Source of the DNA: Cyanobacterium sp. T60_A2020_053
GTDB taxonomy: Bacteria; Cyanobacteriota; Cyanobacteriia; Cyanobacteriales; Cyanobacteriaceae
Assembly (NCBI GenBank): GCA_015272165.1
Contig: JACYMF010000008.1
Span: forward strand, 62,001 to 126,000
Direction: 5' to 3'
DNA: 64,000 bases
The notes beneath the pieces are model-generated. The model searched no databases, had not been told where the DNA came from, and worked only from the letters and a program-made list of their open reading frames with translations. Below, one piece after another: positions 8,814 through 16,870 of this stretch. A program made the translations under genes and the position numbers. Each line of letters opens with the position of its first letter. Position 1 is the stretch's first letter.

Positions 8814-9072
8814 AGGGGTTGCTGAAAAAGTATTTTGGTGAGGGGGAGGTGTCAGGTTGCGGGTGTCAGGTTTCAGGTGAAATGCTTGTAAATTAAAGAC
8901 TTTAGCCAAATATTTATTTTTCATAAATTGCTCATTTATATCAATAATTTTTGATTAGGGGATCAGAAATACAGATTTTTTGGCAAAAAAAGACTATTTT
9001 TGGCACTTTTTTGAGTTTTATTATGCTTAAAACCTATATTAGACAAAGGTTTTAATTTATTCAGCAGACCCT
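8814..9072 (+). mobile_element. MITE-like element, family A copy 1
   Basis: 259 bp, no coding capacity. It begins AGGGGTTGCTGAAAAAGT and ends TTCAGCAGACCCT, so the ends are inverted repeats. It is bracketed by the 4-bp direct repeat AACT (8810-8813 and 9073-9076), read here as a target-site duplication. Most of its length is nearly identical to the reverse-oriented 259-bp copy at 48934-49192. Its right end is only a few bases from a candidate promoter of the downstream ABC ATPase gene. Confidence 0.82.
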
Positions 9073-9077
9073 AACTA

Positions 9078-9108
9078 TTACATCAAGACTTACCTAATAT
9101 GCTATGAT
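9078..9108 (+). promoter_or_regulatory. Candidate sigma-70-type promoter of the DrrA-type ATPase gene
   Basis: An extended -10 box TGCTATGAT (TATGAT at 9103-9108) with a weak TTACAT -35 near 9078-9083. Transcription would start about 9115, so the TTG at 9117 would be leaderless, while the ATG at 9141 would have a short leader. It is by-eye evidence only. Confidence 0.4.
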
Positions 9109-9140
9109 TTACTAGGTTGAAGGACTCTAAAGTAATTAGT

Positions 9141-10160
9141 ATGAGTAAAATTGTTGAAATTAAAAACCTACGCAAAAATTACGGCAAAATTGAAGCGATT
9201 AAAGATATTTCTTTTAGTATAAATAAAGGAGAAATCTTTGGTTTATTAGGTCCTAACGGTGCAGGAAAAACTACCACCATACGCTGTCTAACCACCTTAG
9301 CACAACCTGACGGCGGTGAAATTATTGTGGATGGTGTTTCAGCAATTTCTCAACCAAAAAAGGTGCGCCAAAAATTGGGTTATGTGGCGCAAGAGGTGGC
9401 TATCGATAAAATGTTAACGGGTAGGGAATTATTGCAACTGCAAGGGGCATTGTATCATTTACCCAAAAAACTGATTAACGCTAGAATTGATCAATTAGTG
9501 GATTTATTAACCCTTTCAGAATACATTGATCGCGCGACAGGGACATATTCTGGGGGAATTCGTAAACGTTTGGATTTGGCTTCAGGGTTATTACATCAAC
9601 CACAATTATTGATTTTAGATGAGCCTTCGGTGGGTTTAGATATTGAAAGTCGGGTTATTGTCTGGGAGTTTTTACAACAATTAAAATTAGCTGGTACAAC
9701 GGTATTAATTACTAGCCATTATTTGGAAGAGATAGACGCACTGGCGGATAGTTTAGCAATTATTGATCAAGGTAAAGTTATTGCTGAAGGTAGCCCAAAC
9801 AGTTTAAAGGCAAGGATTGGTGGTGATCGTGTTACGGTGAAAGTTAGGGAGTTTTCTCCTCTTGCTGAGGCGCAAATGCTTCAAGAGAAATTAGCTTCTC
9901 TTCCTTTTGTTAAGGATATTATTATCAATAAAGCCCAAGGTAATTCTCTTAATTTGATTGTGTCAGGGGAAGGGCGAGGGGCGCTGGAAAAAGAAATTAA
10001 TTTACTAGGTTTACCATTATTTAGTATTAGTCAATCTCGCCCCAGTCTTGATGATGTTTACTTGGCAGCCACCGGGCGCACTCTCCTCGATGCGGAAATG
10101 GAAGCCTTTACCAAACGAGATTTAAAAGCAGAGAAAAAACAGGCAATGAGTGGCAAATAG
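9141..10160 (+). CDS. ABC transporter ATP-binding protein, DrrA type
   Basis: The ATG at 9141 is preferred over the upstream in-frame TTG at 9117 because the protein then begins MSKIVEIKNLRKNYGKIEAI, the normal start of the domain, and a promoter -10 lies at 9103. Walker A is GPNGAGKTT, the signature YSGGIRKRLDLASGL, Walker B LLILDEPSVGLD, and the H-loop is in ITSHYLEE. The C-terminal extension SRPSLDDVYLAATGRTL is the tail of daunorubicin-resistance (DrrA) type ATPases, which power export of drugs or lipids with a DrrB-type permease. No such permease follows, so its partner is elsewhere. Confidence 0.93.
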   Translation: MSKIVEIKNLRKNYGKIEAIKDISFSINKGEIFGLLGPNGAGKTTTIRCLTTLAQPDGGEIIVDGVSAISQPKKVRQKLGYVAQEVAIDKMLTGRELLQLQGALYHLPKKLINARIDQLVDLLTLSEYIDRATGTYSGGIRKRLDLASGLLHQPQLLILDEPSVGLDIESRVIVWEFLQQLKLAGTTVLITSHYLEEIDALADSLAIIDQGKVIAEGSPNSLKARIGGDRVTVKVREFSPLAEAQMLQEKLASLPFVKDIIINKAQGNSLNLIVSGEGRGALEKEINLLGLPLFSISQSRPSLDDVYLAATGRTLLDAEMEAFTKRDLKAEKKQAMSGK

Positions 10161-10295
10161 GGTTTGTTGAAACAATGGATAATTGATAATTAATTTCTTC
10201 ATCTGTCACTCATTAATTATTAATTCTTGCTTCCCTTTCCCCCCCTTTTCCCTTTTCCCTACCTCAACGACACCACTAATAAGTGCAACCCCTCG

Positions 10296-10877
10296 CTATA
10301 TAATCCAACGAAAGGTTAAATTAATGCGAGGGGCAACAAATTTAGTAGTTTTGGGGATTTGATGTAACCAATAGTGTTGAGTTTCACCCCCCATCACTAA
10401 CAAACTACCGTCAGTTAAATTAATTTCGGTTTTAGCTGGGTTTTTTTTGTCTCTCGATTTCAACATAAATCGCCTGACTCCGCCAAAACTAACGGAAGCA
10501 ATGACGGGATTTTTGCCCAATTCTGGCTCATTATCGCTATGCCATCCCATACTATCTTGACCATTTCGATAGTAATTTAATAATACGCTGTTAAATTCAT
10601 GATTAGCAAGAGGTTCAACTTTTGCTTTTATTTGTAATAAACACTCTAACCAATCATTACGATACATAGTCAAACCTGAATAGGTGTAATTTTTATCGCC
10701 ATACCAAGCGATTAAGCGTGGTTGTAAGTGAGTTTTGCCAAAAACAGTTATGGAATCTTGGCGCCATTGTATTTCTTGTTGTAGTTGTGTGAATATTTGA
10801 TCACTGGTGGCATGATCAAATAAATTAGGATAGTAGTAAATGTCGCTATGGGGTAAATCAATTTTGGTCAGTATCAT
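10296..10877 (-). CDS. AlkB-like Fe(II)/2-oxoglutarate-dependent dioxygenase
   Basis: 193 residues resembling the ALKBH2/ALKBH3 branch of AlkB, which removes alkyl groups from N1-methyladenine and N3-methylcytosine in nucleic acids. The iron ligands are His113 and Asp115 in WHSDNEPELG and His172 in HYWLHQIPK. The 2-oxoglutarate-binding arginines are in PRINLTFRWI at the C terminus. The loop NYYRNGQDSMGWHSD is typical of the family. It is a single gene, on the opposite strand to its neighbours, with no adjacent ada or alkA. A role in alkylation repair is inferred from the family; RNA substrates are also possible. Confidence 0.92.
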   Translation of the reverse strand: MILTKIDLPHSDIYYYPNLFDHATSDQIFTQLQQEIQWRQDSITVFGKTHLQPRLIAWYGDKNYTYSGLTMYRNDWLECLLQIKAKVEPLANHEFNSVLLNYYRNGQDSMGWHSDNEPELGKNPVIASVSFGGVRRFMLKSRDKKNPAKTEINLTDGSLLVMGGETQHYWLHQIPKTTKFVAPRINLTFRWII

Positions 10878-11202
10878 ACAGTTGATAATGGGTAATTAGT
10901 TATTAATGATCTTTCTTAAAAATCTCTACTTTTCACCTTATAAATAATAAGATTTGTATTTTTAAAATACTATAAAGCCTAATCAAATAAACTTTGAGTC
11001 AATGATTTTCTATTAATTTTTCATACCTACTGTAAAATCGCCAACTTTTTTTTCTCATTTTTCTTAATTTATATTAACATTATCAAAAGGTCAAAAGAAG
11101 ATTCATGAGATTTTAATTAATTATAATTAAGAATATAAATTGCTCAATTTCTAATTTATAGCTATAGTAAAGACTGACATATTCAAAAAATACTAAGAAA
11201 CG
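10878..11202. other. Intergenic region without recognised feature
   Basis: 325 bp of AT-rich sequence between two divergently read genes. No repeat family of this window, RNA gene or small ORF is supported. A TATAGT hexamer near 11164 could be the -10 of the downstream membrane-protein gene. Confidence 0.5.
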
Positions 11203-12843
11203 ATGATACCAATCATGGATTATCCACCAAATTTTAATTTTAATTTTATTATAGCAACTTTAGCTCAAATCCCGATTGCTGAAGATGTAATTCCCTTACT
11301 AATTAGCGTGGGAAAGGCTCTTTTAATTTTGATTGTTGGTTTGATTTTAGCCAATATTTTCAAGACAGTTATCAAAAAATGGTTACATAAAACCGACATT
11401 GATAATAAAATTGCTAATTTTATTGTCGGGGAGAATAGTCAAGTATCATCACAAATTGAAACAGAAAAATGGATTTCTGAAATTGTTGGTTGGATTATTA
11501 CTCTTATAGTCATAGTTGCTTTTCTCGATGCTTTAGATTTAGATGTGGTTTCTCAGCCACTTAATGCGCTTTTAGAACAAGTTTTGGCGTTTTTACCTAG
11601 TTTGGGGGGCACTGTTGCTTTATTGGCAGCGGCTTGGGTTATTGCTACGGTAGTTAAGCTATTTATAGTTAAGGTTTTTCGTCAATTAAATATCGATGAA
11701 AAATTAAATCAACAAGTACAAGATGAGGAAGAAGGATTAGAAAATACCGAACAAATTGCTATCGGTGAAACCATCGGTAATGCGCTTTATTGGTTTATTT
11801 TTCTCCTGTTTTTACCTTCTATTTTAGGTATTTTAAGACTAGAAGGTACTTTACGACCGTTAGAAGAATTAGTCAGTGATATATTGGGCATTATACCCAA
11901 TATTTTCTCGGCGGTTATTATTGCTTTTATTGGTTGGGTAGTTGCCCAAGTGGTGAAAAAAGTAGTAATTAATTTGCTCAAGGCAACTGGTGTAAATATT
12001 ATTGGCGAAAAGTTCGGTTTATCTGCTACTAAAAAGAATCAATCTCTAGCTTATATTATTGGTTCAGTAGTCTATATATTGATTTTAATTCCTATTGCTA
12101 TTACTGCTCTTGATGCTTTACAAATTAAAGCTATTTCTGTTCCAGCTATTGCAATGTTGGATCAAGTTTTGGAGCTTTTACCCAAGTTATTTGCCTCGAT
12201 TTTAGTTCTAGGCTTTGCTTATTTTGCCAGTCAATATTTAGCAGAGTTACTCACTAATTTATTAACTAATATTGGATTTAATAATGTTTTTGTATGGTTA
12301 GGGATTACGGAATCAGCGCCCTCCACCGCACCTCAAGCCGATGAGGAATTGTATGAAACACCTCAATCCTATGAGGAATCCTCTGAGAATATAACTAAAA
12401 CACCGGCGCAGATGGTGGGCATTGTTTTAATTATTGCCATCATGTTAATTGCCACTGTGACGGCGGTGGATATTTTACAAATTGAGGCGTTAAAAGAAGT
12501 AGTTGCTTTTATCTCCCTGTTAGCTGGACAGGTATTAGTGGCGATTGTTATCCTTGGAGTAGGGTTATATTTTGCTAATTTAGTGTTTAGATTAATTGCT
12601 AATTCTGGCACTAATCAGGCGCAATTTTTAGGACAAACTGCGCGCGTCGCCATTATGGTGTTAGTCATTGCTATGGCTTTGGAAAGAATCGGCATCGCGC
12701 CTAACATTGTTAATTTAGCCTTTGGCTTGTTAATGGGTGGTATTGCGGTAGCCATCGCCCTTGCCTTCGGTTTAGGAGGTAGAGAGGCGGCAGGAAGGGC
12801 GCTACAGCAGTGGTTAGACTCTTTTTACACCAGAAATGATTAA
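11203..12843 (+). CDS. Mechanosensitive-channel-like membrane protein with repeated TM_helix units
   Basis: 546 residues, almost entirely hydrophobic. It is built from about four repeats in which an LDALDL- or LDALQI-like turn is followed by LLEQVLAFLPSLGG- or MLDQVLELLPKLFA-like amphipathic segments and a membrane helix (about 95-175, 200-285, 290-365, 400-500). This is the conserved TM_helix arrangement annotated as mechanosensitive ion channel-like. It has no MscS beta domain. It ends GLGGREAAGRALQQWLDSFY. An acidic loop (about 365-395) separates repeats three and four. A pore function is inferred only from the family name. A good terminator follows at 12866. Confidence 0.82.
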   Translation: MIPIMDYPPNFNFNFIIATLAQIPIAEDVIPLLISVGKALLILIVGLILANIFKTVIKKWLHKTDIDNKIANFIVGENSQVSSQIETEKWISEIVGWIITLIVIVAFLDALDLDVVSQPLNALLEQVLAFLPSLGGTVALLAAAWVIATVVKLFIVKVFRQLNIDEKLNQQVQDEEEGLENTEQIAIGETIGNALYWFIFLLFLPSILGILRLEGTLRPLEELVSDILGIIPNIFSAVIIAFIGWVVAQVVKKVVINLLKATGVNIIGEKFGLSATKKNQSLAYIIGSVVYILILIPIAITALDALQIKAISVPAIAMLDQVLELLPKLFASILVLGFAYFASQYLAELLTNLLTNIGFNNVFVWLGITESAPSTAPQADEELYETPQSYEESSENITKTPAQMVGIVLIIAIMLIATVTAVDILQIEALKEVVAFISLLAGQVLVAIVILGVGLYFANLVFRLIANSGTNQAQFLGQTARVAIMVLVIAMALERIGIAPNIVNLAFGLLMGGIAVAIALAFGLGGREAAGRALQQWLDSFYTRND

Positions 12844-12865
12844 TTGATAGTTGATAATTGATAAT

Positions 12866-12899
12866 GGGTTGAACAATATTCGTTCAACCCTTTTTTTTT
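12866..12899 (+). terminator. Rho-independent terminator
   Basis: Stem GGGTTGAAC / GTTCAACCC with a 7-nt loop, followed by nine T residues. It ends the transcript of the channel-like gene, three bases before the stop codon of the convergent symporter gene. Confidence 0.9.
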
Positions 12900-12901
12900 C
12901 C

Positions 12902-14494
12902 TTATTTTTCTAGTTGATTTCTAATTTCTTGGTGATATTCTTTGGTAATGGGGTAAAAGTAAGCTAAAACCATCCCGATAACTAATACCAGTGCCGGTAA
13001 AATACTCACTACTAAACGGATGGCGAGGAGGGCGCTGGGGGGTTGGGTGGGGATTTCTTCCCCCGGTATTGTGCGCAAAAATCCTGATAAATCAAGTGCA
13101 ATTCCTACTAAAAATAACCCTAAAGCTAAACCCATTTTTTGTAATAAAACCATAAAACCATAAAAGATTCCTTCTCGTCTTTTTCCTGTATTTAACTGGT
13201 CTAAATCAATAACATCAGGTATCATTGACCAAGGAATCAGATAAGCTACTGATACTCCACAACCTGCTAAAATTGCTAAAAAATATAATAAACCAGTCTG
13301 CCCCGGTTGCACTAAAAATAAACCTATTTCAGCAATAATCCAGATTATTGAACCTAAAAAATAGACGATTTTTTTATCTAATTTTTTGCTGATTAATTGC
13401 CATACAAATAACATTACTAAAGCTGTACCTTGCACAGCAATAGCGACTTGGGGAAACGATGCCTCTGGCATTCCCATCCAATTTACTACGAAAAACAGTA
13501 AAATTGAAGCGGTTAATTGTACTGCTAACCATGAACATAAATAGATACCAATTACATATAAAAAAGGCTTATTTTGCAAAGCAATTTTTAATTGTTCAAA
13601 AAAAGGGATATTTTCTTCATTGTCTCCTTGTATTAAAGATTGCGTTAATAAATGTTTTTCTGTTTTTCCTTTAATTAAAGTCCATGACATAGTAGTAAGT
13701 AAAATCATAAAAAACAGACTGATTATGCTATTGAAAATAGTTTGACTATTAGAGTTAGTTAATAAATTAGTTACACTAACTATTAATAAAATAGTCGCAA
13801 TAGACAGTAAAATTAAGCCAAAAATTGTTTTATTTTTTGGGGATAAAAATGGTTGGTATCCTCTTTCTCTTAACTGTAATGGACACCATAATAATGAAAT
13901 TATACTGATTAAACTAGAAATTAAACCAAGAATAATATATTTTTCTTGATCGCTATCTTGATAAACTTGAAAGATTATTTGAGCTAAAATTAATGAAAGA
14001 ATACTAGCGCCAATAGAAAAACTAAAACGAAAACTATTCAGGGAAGTGCGCTCATTATAATCAATAGTTAACTCTGGAGTAAGGGCTTGATAAGGTAGAT
14101 TTACTGCTGTATAAAATATATTAAAAATTATACCTATTATCACATAATAAATAAATAGAAAAATTTGGTTAAAATTTGGTACGATCCACTGTAGAAAAAA
14201 ACTTAATCCAAATGGTATTGTTGCTAAAATAATCCAGGGCATTCTTCTTCCCCATTTAGTGGAAGTGCGATCACTTAAAATACCAATAATTGGATCATTA
14301 ATAGCATCAGCGATTTTGCCGATCATTAAAACACTACCTGCTAAACTAGCAGTTAAACCAGCTACATTGGTCAAAAATGGTAATAAAAAGAATACTAATA
14401 AATTGGCGGTGAGGGCGCTGGCAATATCTCCGGCACCAAAGGCAATTTTAGTGGTTAAATATAGTTTTTCTGCTGATTTTTCTTGATTTTCCAT
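12902..14494 (-). CDS. MFS transporter of the GPH (glycoside-pentoside-hexuronide) family
   Basis: 530 residues with 12 predicted membrane helices. The signature between helices 2 and 3, ILSDRTSTKWGRRMPWI, and the N-terminal KIAFGAGDIASALTANLLVF place it in the MFS_2/GPH cation symporter group related to MelB. These proteins import sugars with Na+ or H+. The insert of about 60 residues between the two six-helix halves is typical. No sugar-metabolism gene is adjacent, so the substrate cannot be assigned. Its stop codon is nearly abutted by the terminator of the convergent gene. Confidence 0.9.
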   Translation of the reverse strand: MENQEKSAEKLYLTTKIAFGAGDIASALTANLLVFFLLPFLTNVAGLTASLAGSVLMIGKIADAINDPIIGILSDRTSTKWGRRMPWIILATIPFGLSFFLQWIVPNFNQIFLFIYYVIIGIIFNIFYTAVNLPYQALTPELTIDYNERTSLNSFRFSFSIGASILSLILAQIIFQVYQDSDQEKYIILGLISSLISIISLLWCPLQLRERGYQPFLSPKNKTIFGLILLSIATILLIVSVTNLLTNSNSQTIFNSIISLFFMILLTTMSWTLIKGKTEKHLLTQSLIQGDNEENIPFFEQLKIALQNKPFLYVIGIYLCSWLAVQLTASILLFFVVNWMGMPEASFPQVAIAVQGTALVMLFVWQLISKKLDKKIVYFLGSIIWIIAEIGLFLVQPGQTGLLYFLAILAGCGVSVAYLIPWSMIPDVIDLDQLNTGKRREGIFYGFMVLLQKMGLALGLFLVGIALDLSGFLRTIPGEEIPTQPPSALLAIRLVVSILPALVLVIGMVLAYFYPITKEYHQEIRNQLEK

Positions 14495-14784
14495 TATTTT
14501 TTTATTGTTTAATAATTACAGTTTTTCCTTTTTAATATAAAAAATTAATCTTTTAAAATTGGTTGATTAAATTATAAATGATCAATAATTTTTCTACTTT
14601 TAGCATGGAAAACTATTACTTAATTTAGAAAAAAATAAGTTTTAATATTAATGTCTATAATACAGTATTGATAAGAATTATTTTTTATTGATTTATCATA
14701 GCTAATGTAGAAAAACTATAATTGATAATTGCTATAATAGGACTTTTATAAATTAATTATTAATCATAATTTAGTTTGCTGAAG

Positions 14785-15714
14785 ATGAAACAATTTTTTT
14801 TTAAATCTCCTGTGATTATGACTGGTAAATGGGTATGGTATAATTTCTGGCGGTTGATGATGTCGAACTTAGCGCCCTCCGACGATACTGGCAATTATCA
14901 GCGCCCTTCATCCCATTTTCGTCATCAGGTTAAGGAAATAGAAGCTAATCGTTACACTTTGTATGGTGGCATAACTTGCCCTTGGGCGCATCGCACTTTA
15001 ATGGTAAGGGCGCTAAAAGATTTAGAGGATGTCATCGAGGTTAATTTGCTAGTGCCTTCGGTGAATGAGGGGGGATGGATAATGCAGGAAGTATCGGAAA
15101 ATTGTCGCACCCTCAAGGAATTATACCAGTTAGCCGAGCCTAGTTATGAGGGGCGCTGTACGGTGCCTGTTTTATGGGACAAAAAAACTAAAAAAATCAT
15201 TAACAATGAAAGTGCAGATATTATTATTATTTTGAATGAAAAATTTAATCAATTTAGTAATCAAAAAAAAATCGATCTTTACCCTCAAAATTTACAAGAA
15301 CAAATAGATTTATGGAATAAAAAAATTTATCATTATATTAATAATGGTGTTTATCGTTGTGGATTTGCTCAAACTCAATCAGCTTATGAAAAAGCCTGTT
15401 TAGGATTATTTACAACCCTTGATGAAATCGACTTACATTTAGCCGATAATCGTTATTTATGTGGGGATGACTTAACCTTAGGTGACGTGCGCTTGTTTAC
15501 TACCTTAATTCGCTTTGATAGTGTTTATTTCCATCTCTTTAAATGTAGCCTCAAAAGAATCAAAGACTATACCAATTTAAACCGTTATCTTGAAGATATT
15601 AATAACTTACCAAAAATTAAAAATACCTATGATATAAAAAAGATTAAGGAAGACTATTATCATAACCTTTTTCCTCTTAATCCTAGCGGGATAATTCCTC
15701 TAACAACATCCTAA
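14785..15714 (+). CDS. Glutathione S-transferase family protein, glutathionyl-hydroquinone-reductase-like
   Basis: The ATG at 14785 is preferred to the TTG at 14776. The N-terminal thioredoxin-like domain carries YGGITCPWAHRTLMVRAL, in which CPWAHRT is the signature of YqjG/ECM4-type (Xi class) enzymes and the Cys is the nucleophile (Cys65 from this start). The C-terminal helical domain contains NRYLCGDDLTLGDVRLFTTL, the GST C-terminal capping motif. Xi enzymes reduce glutathionyl-hydroquinones. The segment between the domains is shorter than in E. coli YqjG, so this may be a distinct cyanobacterial subgroup. The downstream SDR gene is convergent, 11 bp away. Confidence 0.85.
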   Translation: MKQFFFKSPVIMTGKWVWYNFWRLMMSNLAPSDDTGNYQRPSSHFRHQVKEIEANRYTLYGGITCPWAHRTLMVRALKDLEDVIEVNLLVPSVNEGGWIMQEVSENCRTLKELYQLAEPSYEGRCTVPVLWDKKTKKIINNESADIIIILNEKFNQFSNQKKIDLYPQNLQEQIDLWNKKIYHYINNGVYRCGFAQTQSAYEKACLGLFTTLDEIDLHLADNRYLCGDDLTLGDVRLFTTLIRFDSVYFHLFKCSLKRIKDYTNLNRYLEDINNLPKIKNTYDIKKIKEDYYHNLFPLNPSGIIPLTTS

Positions 15715-15725
15715 ATAAAAAAAGA

Positions 15726-16487
15726 TTACCAAGGTAAAACAGCGCCCTCCCAACTAAAAAATTTACCATGATCATCTATAGTTAAATTATTAATTATTGT
15801 TAATAATTGTTGAGTGCAACGTTGCACCGAAAATAACTTTTCGGGGGGGACATTATTTTGGAATGGTTGAGATAAATTAGTATCAGTTGTACCCGGATGT
15901 AACGCCACAACAATGGTTTTTTTACTCACTCGACTATATTCAATAGAAATATTTTTGATAAACATATTTAGAGCAGATTTTGAAGCGCGATAACCATACC
16001 AACCACCTAAGCGATTATCTTCAATGCTACCAACTTTAGCTGAAATACAAGCAAAAATGCTTCCTTCTTGATGTTTAAATAAAGGTAATAAATGTTTAGC
16101 AAATAGTACCGTAGGAATACTATTAACGGTAAAATAACGCAATAAATTTTCAGTATTGATATATTTTAAGCTCTTTTCTGGTTGCAAATTATCTTCATGC
16201 AAAACACCAACACAATTAATAACTAAATGCAAGTTATTAGTATCTGTTTTAATACTTTCAATAATATTGATTATATTAGATTCTTGGGTAACATCTCCCT
16301 GCAAACATTGTAATTTATCAGGAAAATTATTTGCCATAGCTAATAATTGACTAGCGTTATTAGTATTTCTATAAGTAGCATAAATTTTGTTAATGTGAGA
16401 ATCATTAATTAACTGTTGCACAAAGCCAAAACCAATACCTTGAGTTGCGCCAACTATCAACACATTTTTTGTTTTAGAGTTATCCAT
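15726..16487 (-). CDS. SDR family oxidoreductase (C-factor-like)
   Basis: 253 residues. The N-terminal Rossmann motif is VGATQGIGFG (12-21), NCVG (91-94) is the NNAG-equivalent, and the catalytic Tyr-x3-Lys is YRASK (166-170), with the Ser in ISAKVGS (148-154). The overall pattern, with VALHPGTTDTNLSQPFQ in the C-terminal half, matches the C-factor/CsgA-like group of short-chain dehydrogenases. Substrate and cofactor are not determined by the sequence. It is followed convergently by the GST-like gene. Confidence 0.9.
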   Translation of the reverse strand: MDNSKTKNVLIVGATQGIGFGFVQQLINDSHINKIYATYRNTNNASQLLAMANNFPDKLQCLQGDVTQESNIINIIESIKTDTNNLHLVINCVGVLHEDNLQPEKSLKYINTENLLRYFTVNSIPTVLFAKHLLPLFKHQEGSIFACISAKVGSIEDNRLGGWYGYRASKSALNMFIKNISIEYSRVSKKTIVVALHPGTTDTNLSQPFQNNVPPEKLFSVQRCTQQLLTIINNLTIDDHGKFFSWEGAVLPW

Positions 16488-16534
16488 AAAAACAATAGCA
16501 ATCTTATCTGAGTTGTGAGATTGTCAATAATTAA

Positions 16535-16590
16535 ATTTTGATAACAAGGGGTTTAAACCCCTTGTCTTATAATATCAAGTCTGTTTAATC
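16535..16590. repeat. Repeat family E palindrome with flanking module
   Basis: ACAAGGGGTTTAAACCCCTTGT (16544-16565) is a perfect palindrome. It is preceded by AATTTTGATA, as at 4087, and followed by a TATCAAGT..GTTTAATCACTTACAA module related to one after 6145. Confidence 0.8.
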
Positions 16591-16614
16591 ACTTACAAAT
16601 ATTATCAAATATTA

Positions 16615-16835
16615 CCCCCCTCTCCTATGGGAGAGGGGCATTTTCATTCTCAAAATTGTTAGTTTCTCAAACTAGCTAATAGTCTGAAACTTAGAGGTTT
16701 TTAACTAGAAATAAATTAACTATTAGTAAAAAATCTCCCTTTCTCCCGTGCTTCCTCTGCTTCCCCTTCCAAAATTTAGATTTTTGGTTCGACTTTGAAA
16801 ATCCCCTGCTATGGGAGAGGGGTAGGGGGTGAAGG
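16615..16835 (-). repeat. Repeat family B, full copy
   Basis: About 220 bp with palindromic ends (CTCTCCTATGGGAGAG on the left, CTATGGGAGAGGGG on the right) and a core TTAGTTTCTCAAACTAGCTA. Copies in either orientation occur at 45923, 48697 and 58169. Together with repeat E it fills the 383-bp gap downstream of the chemoreceptor genes. No ORF. Confidence 0.8.
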
Positions 16836-16870
16836 CAAAAGATTGTAATATCGACATTCATTCAGTTTGA

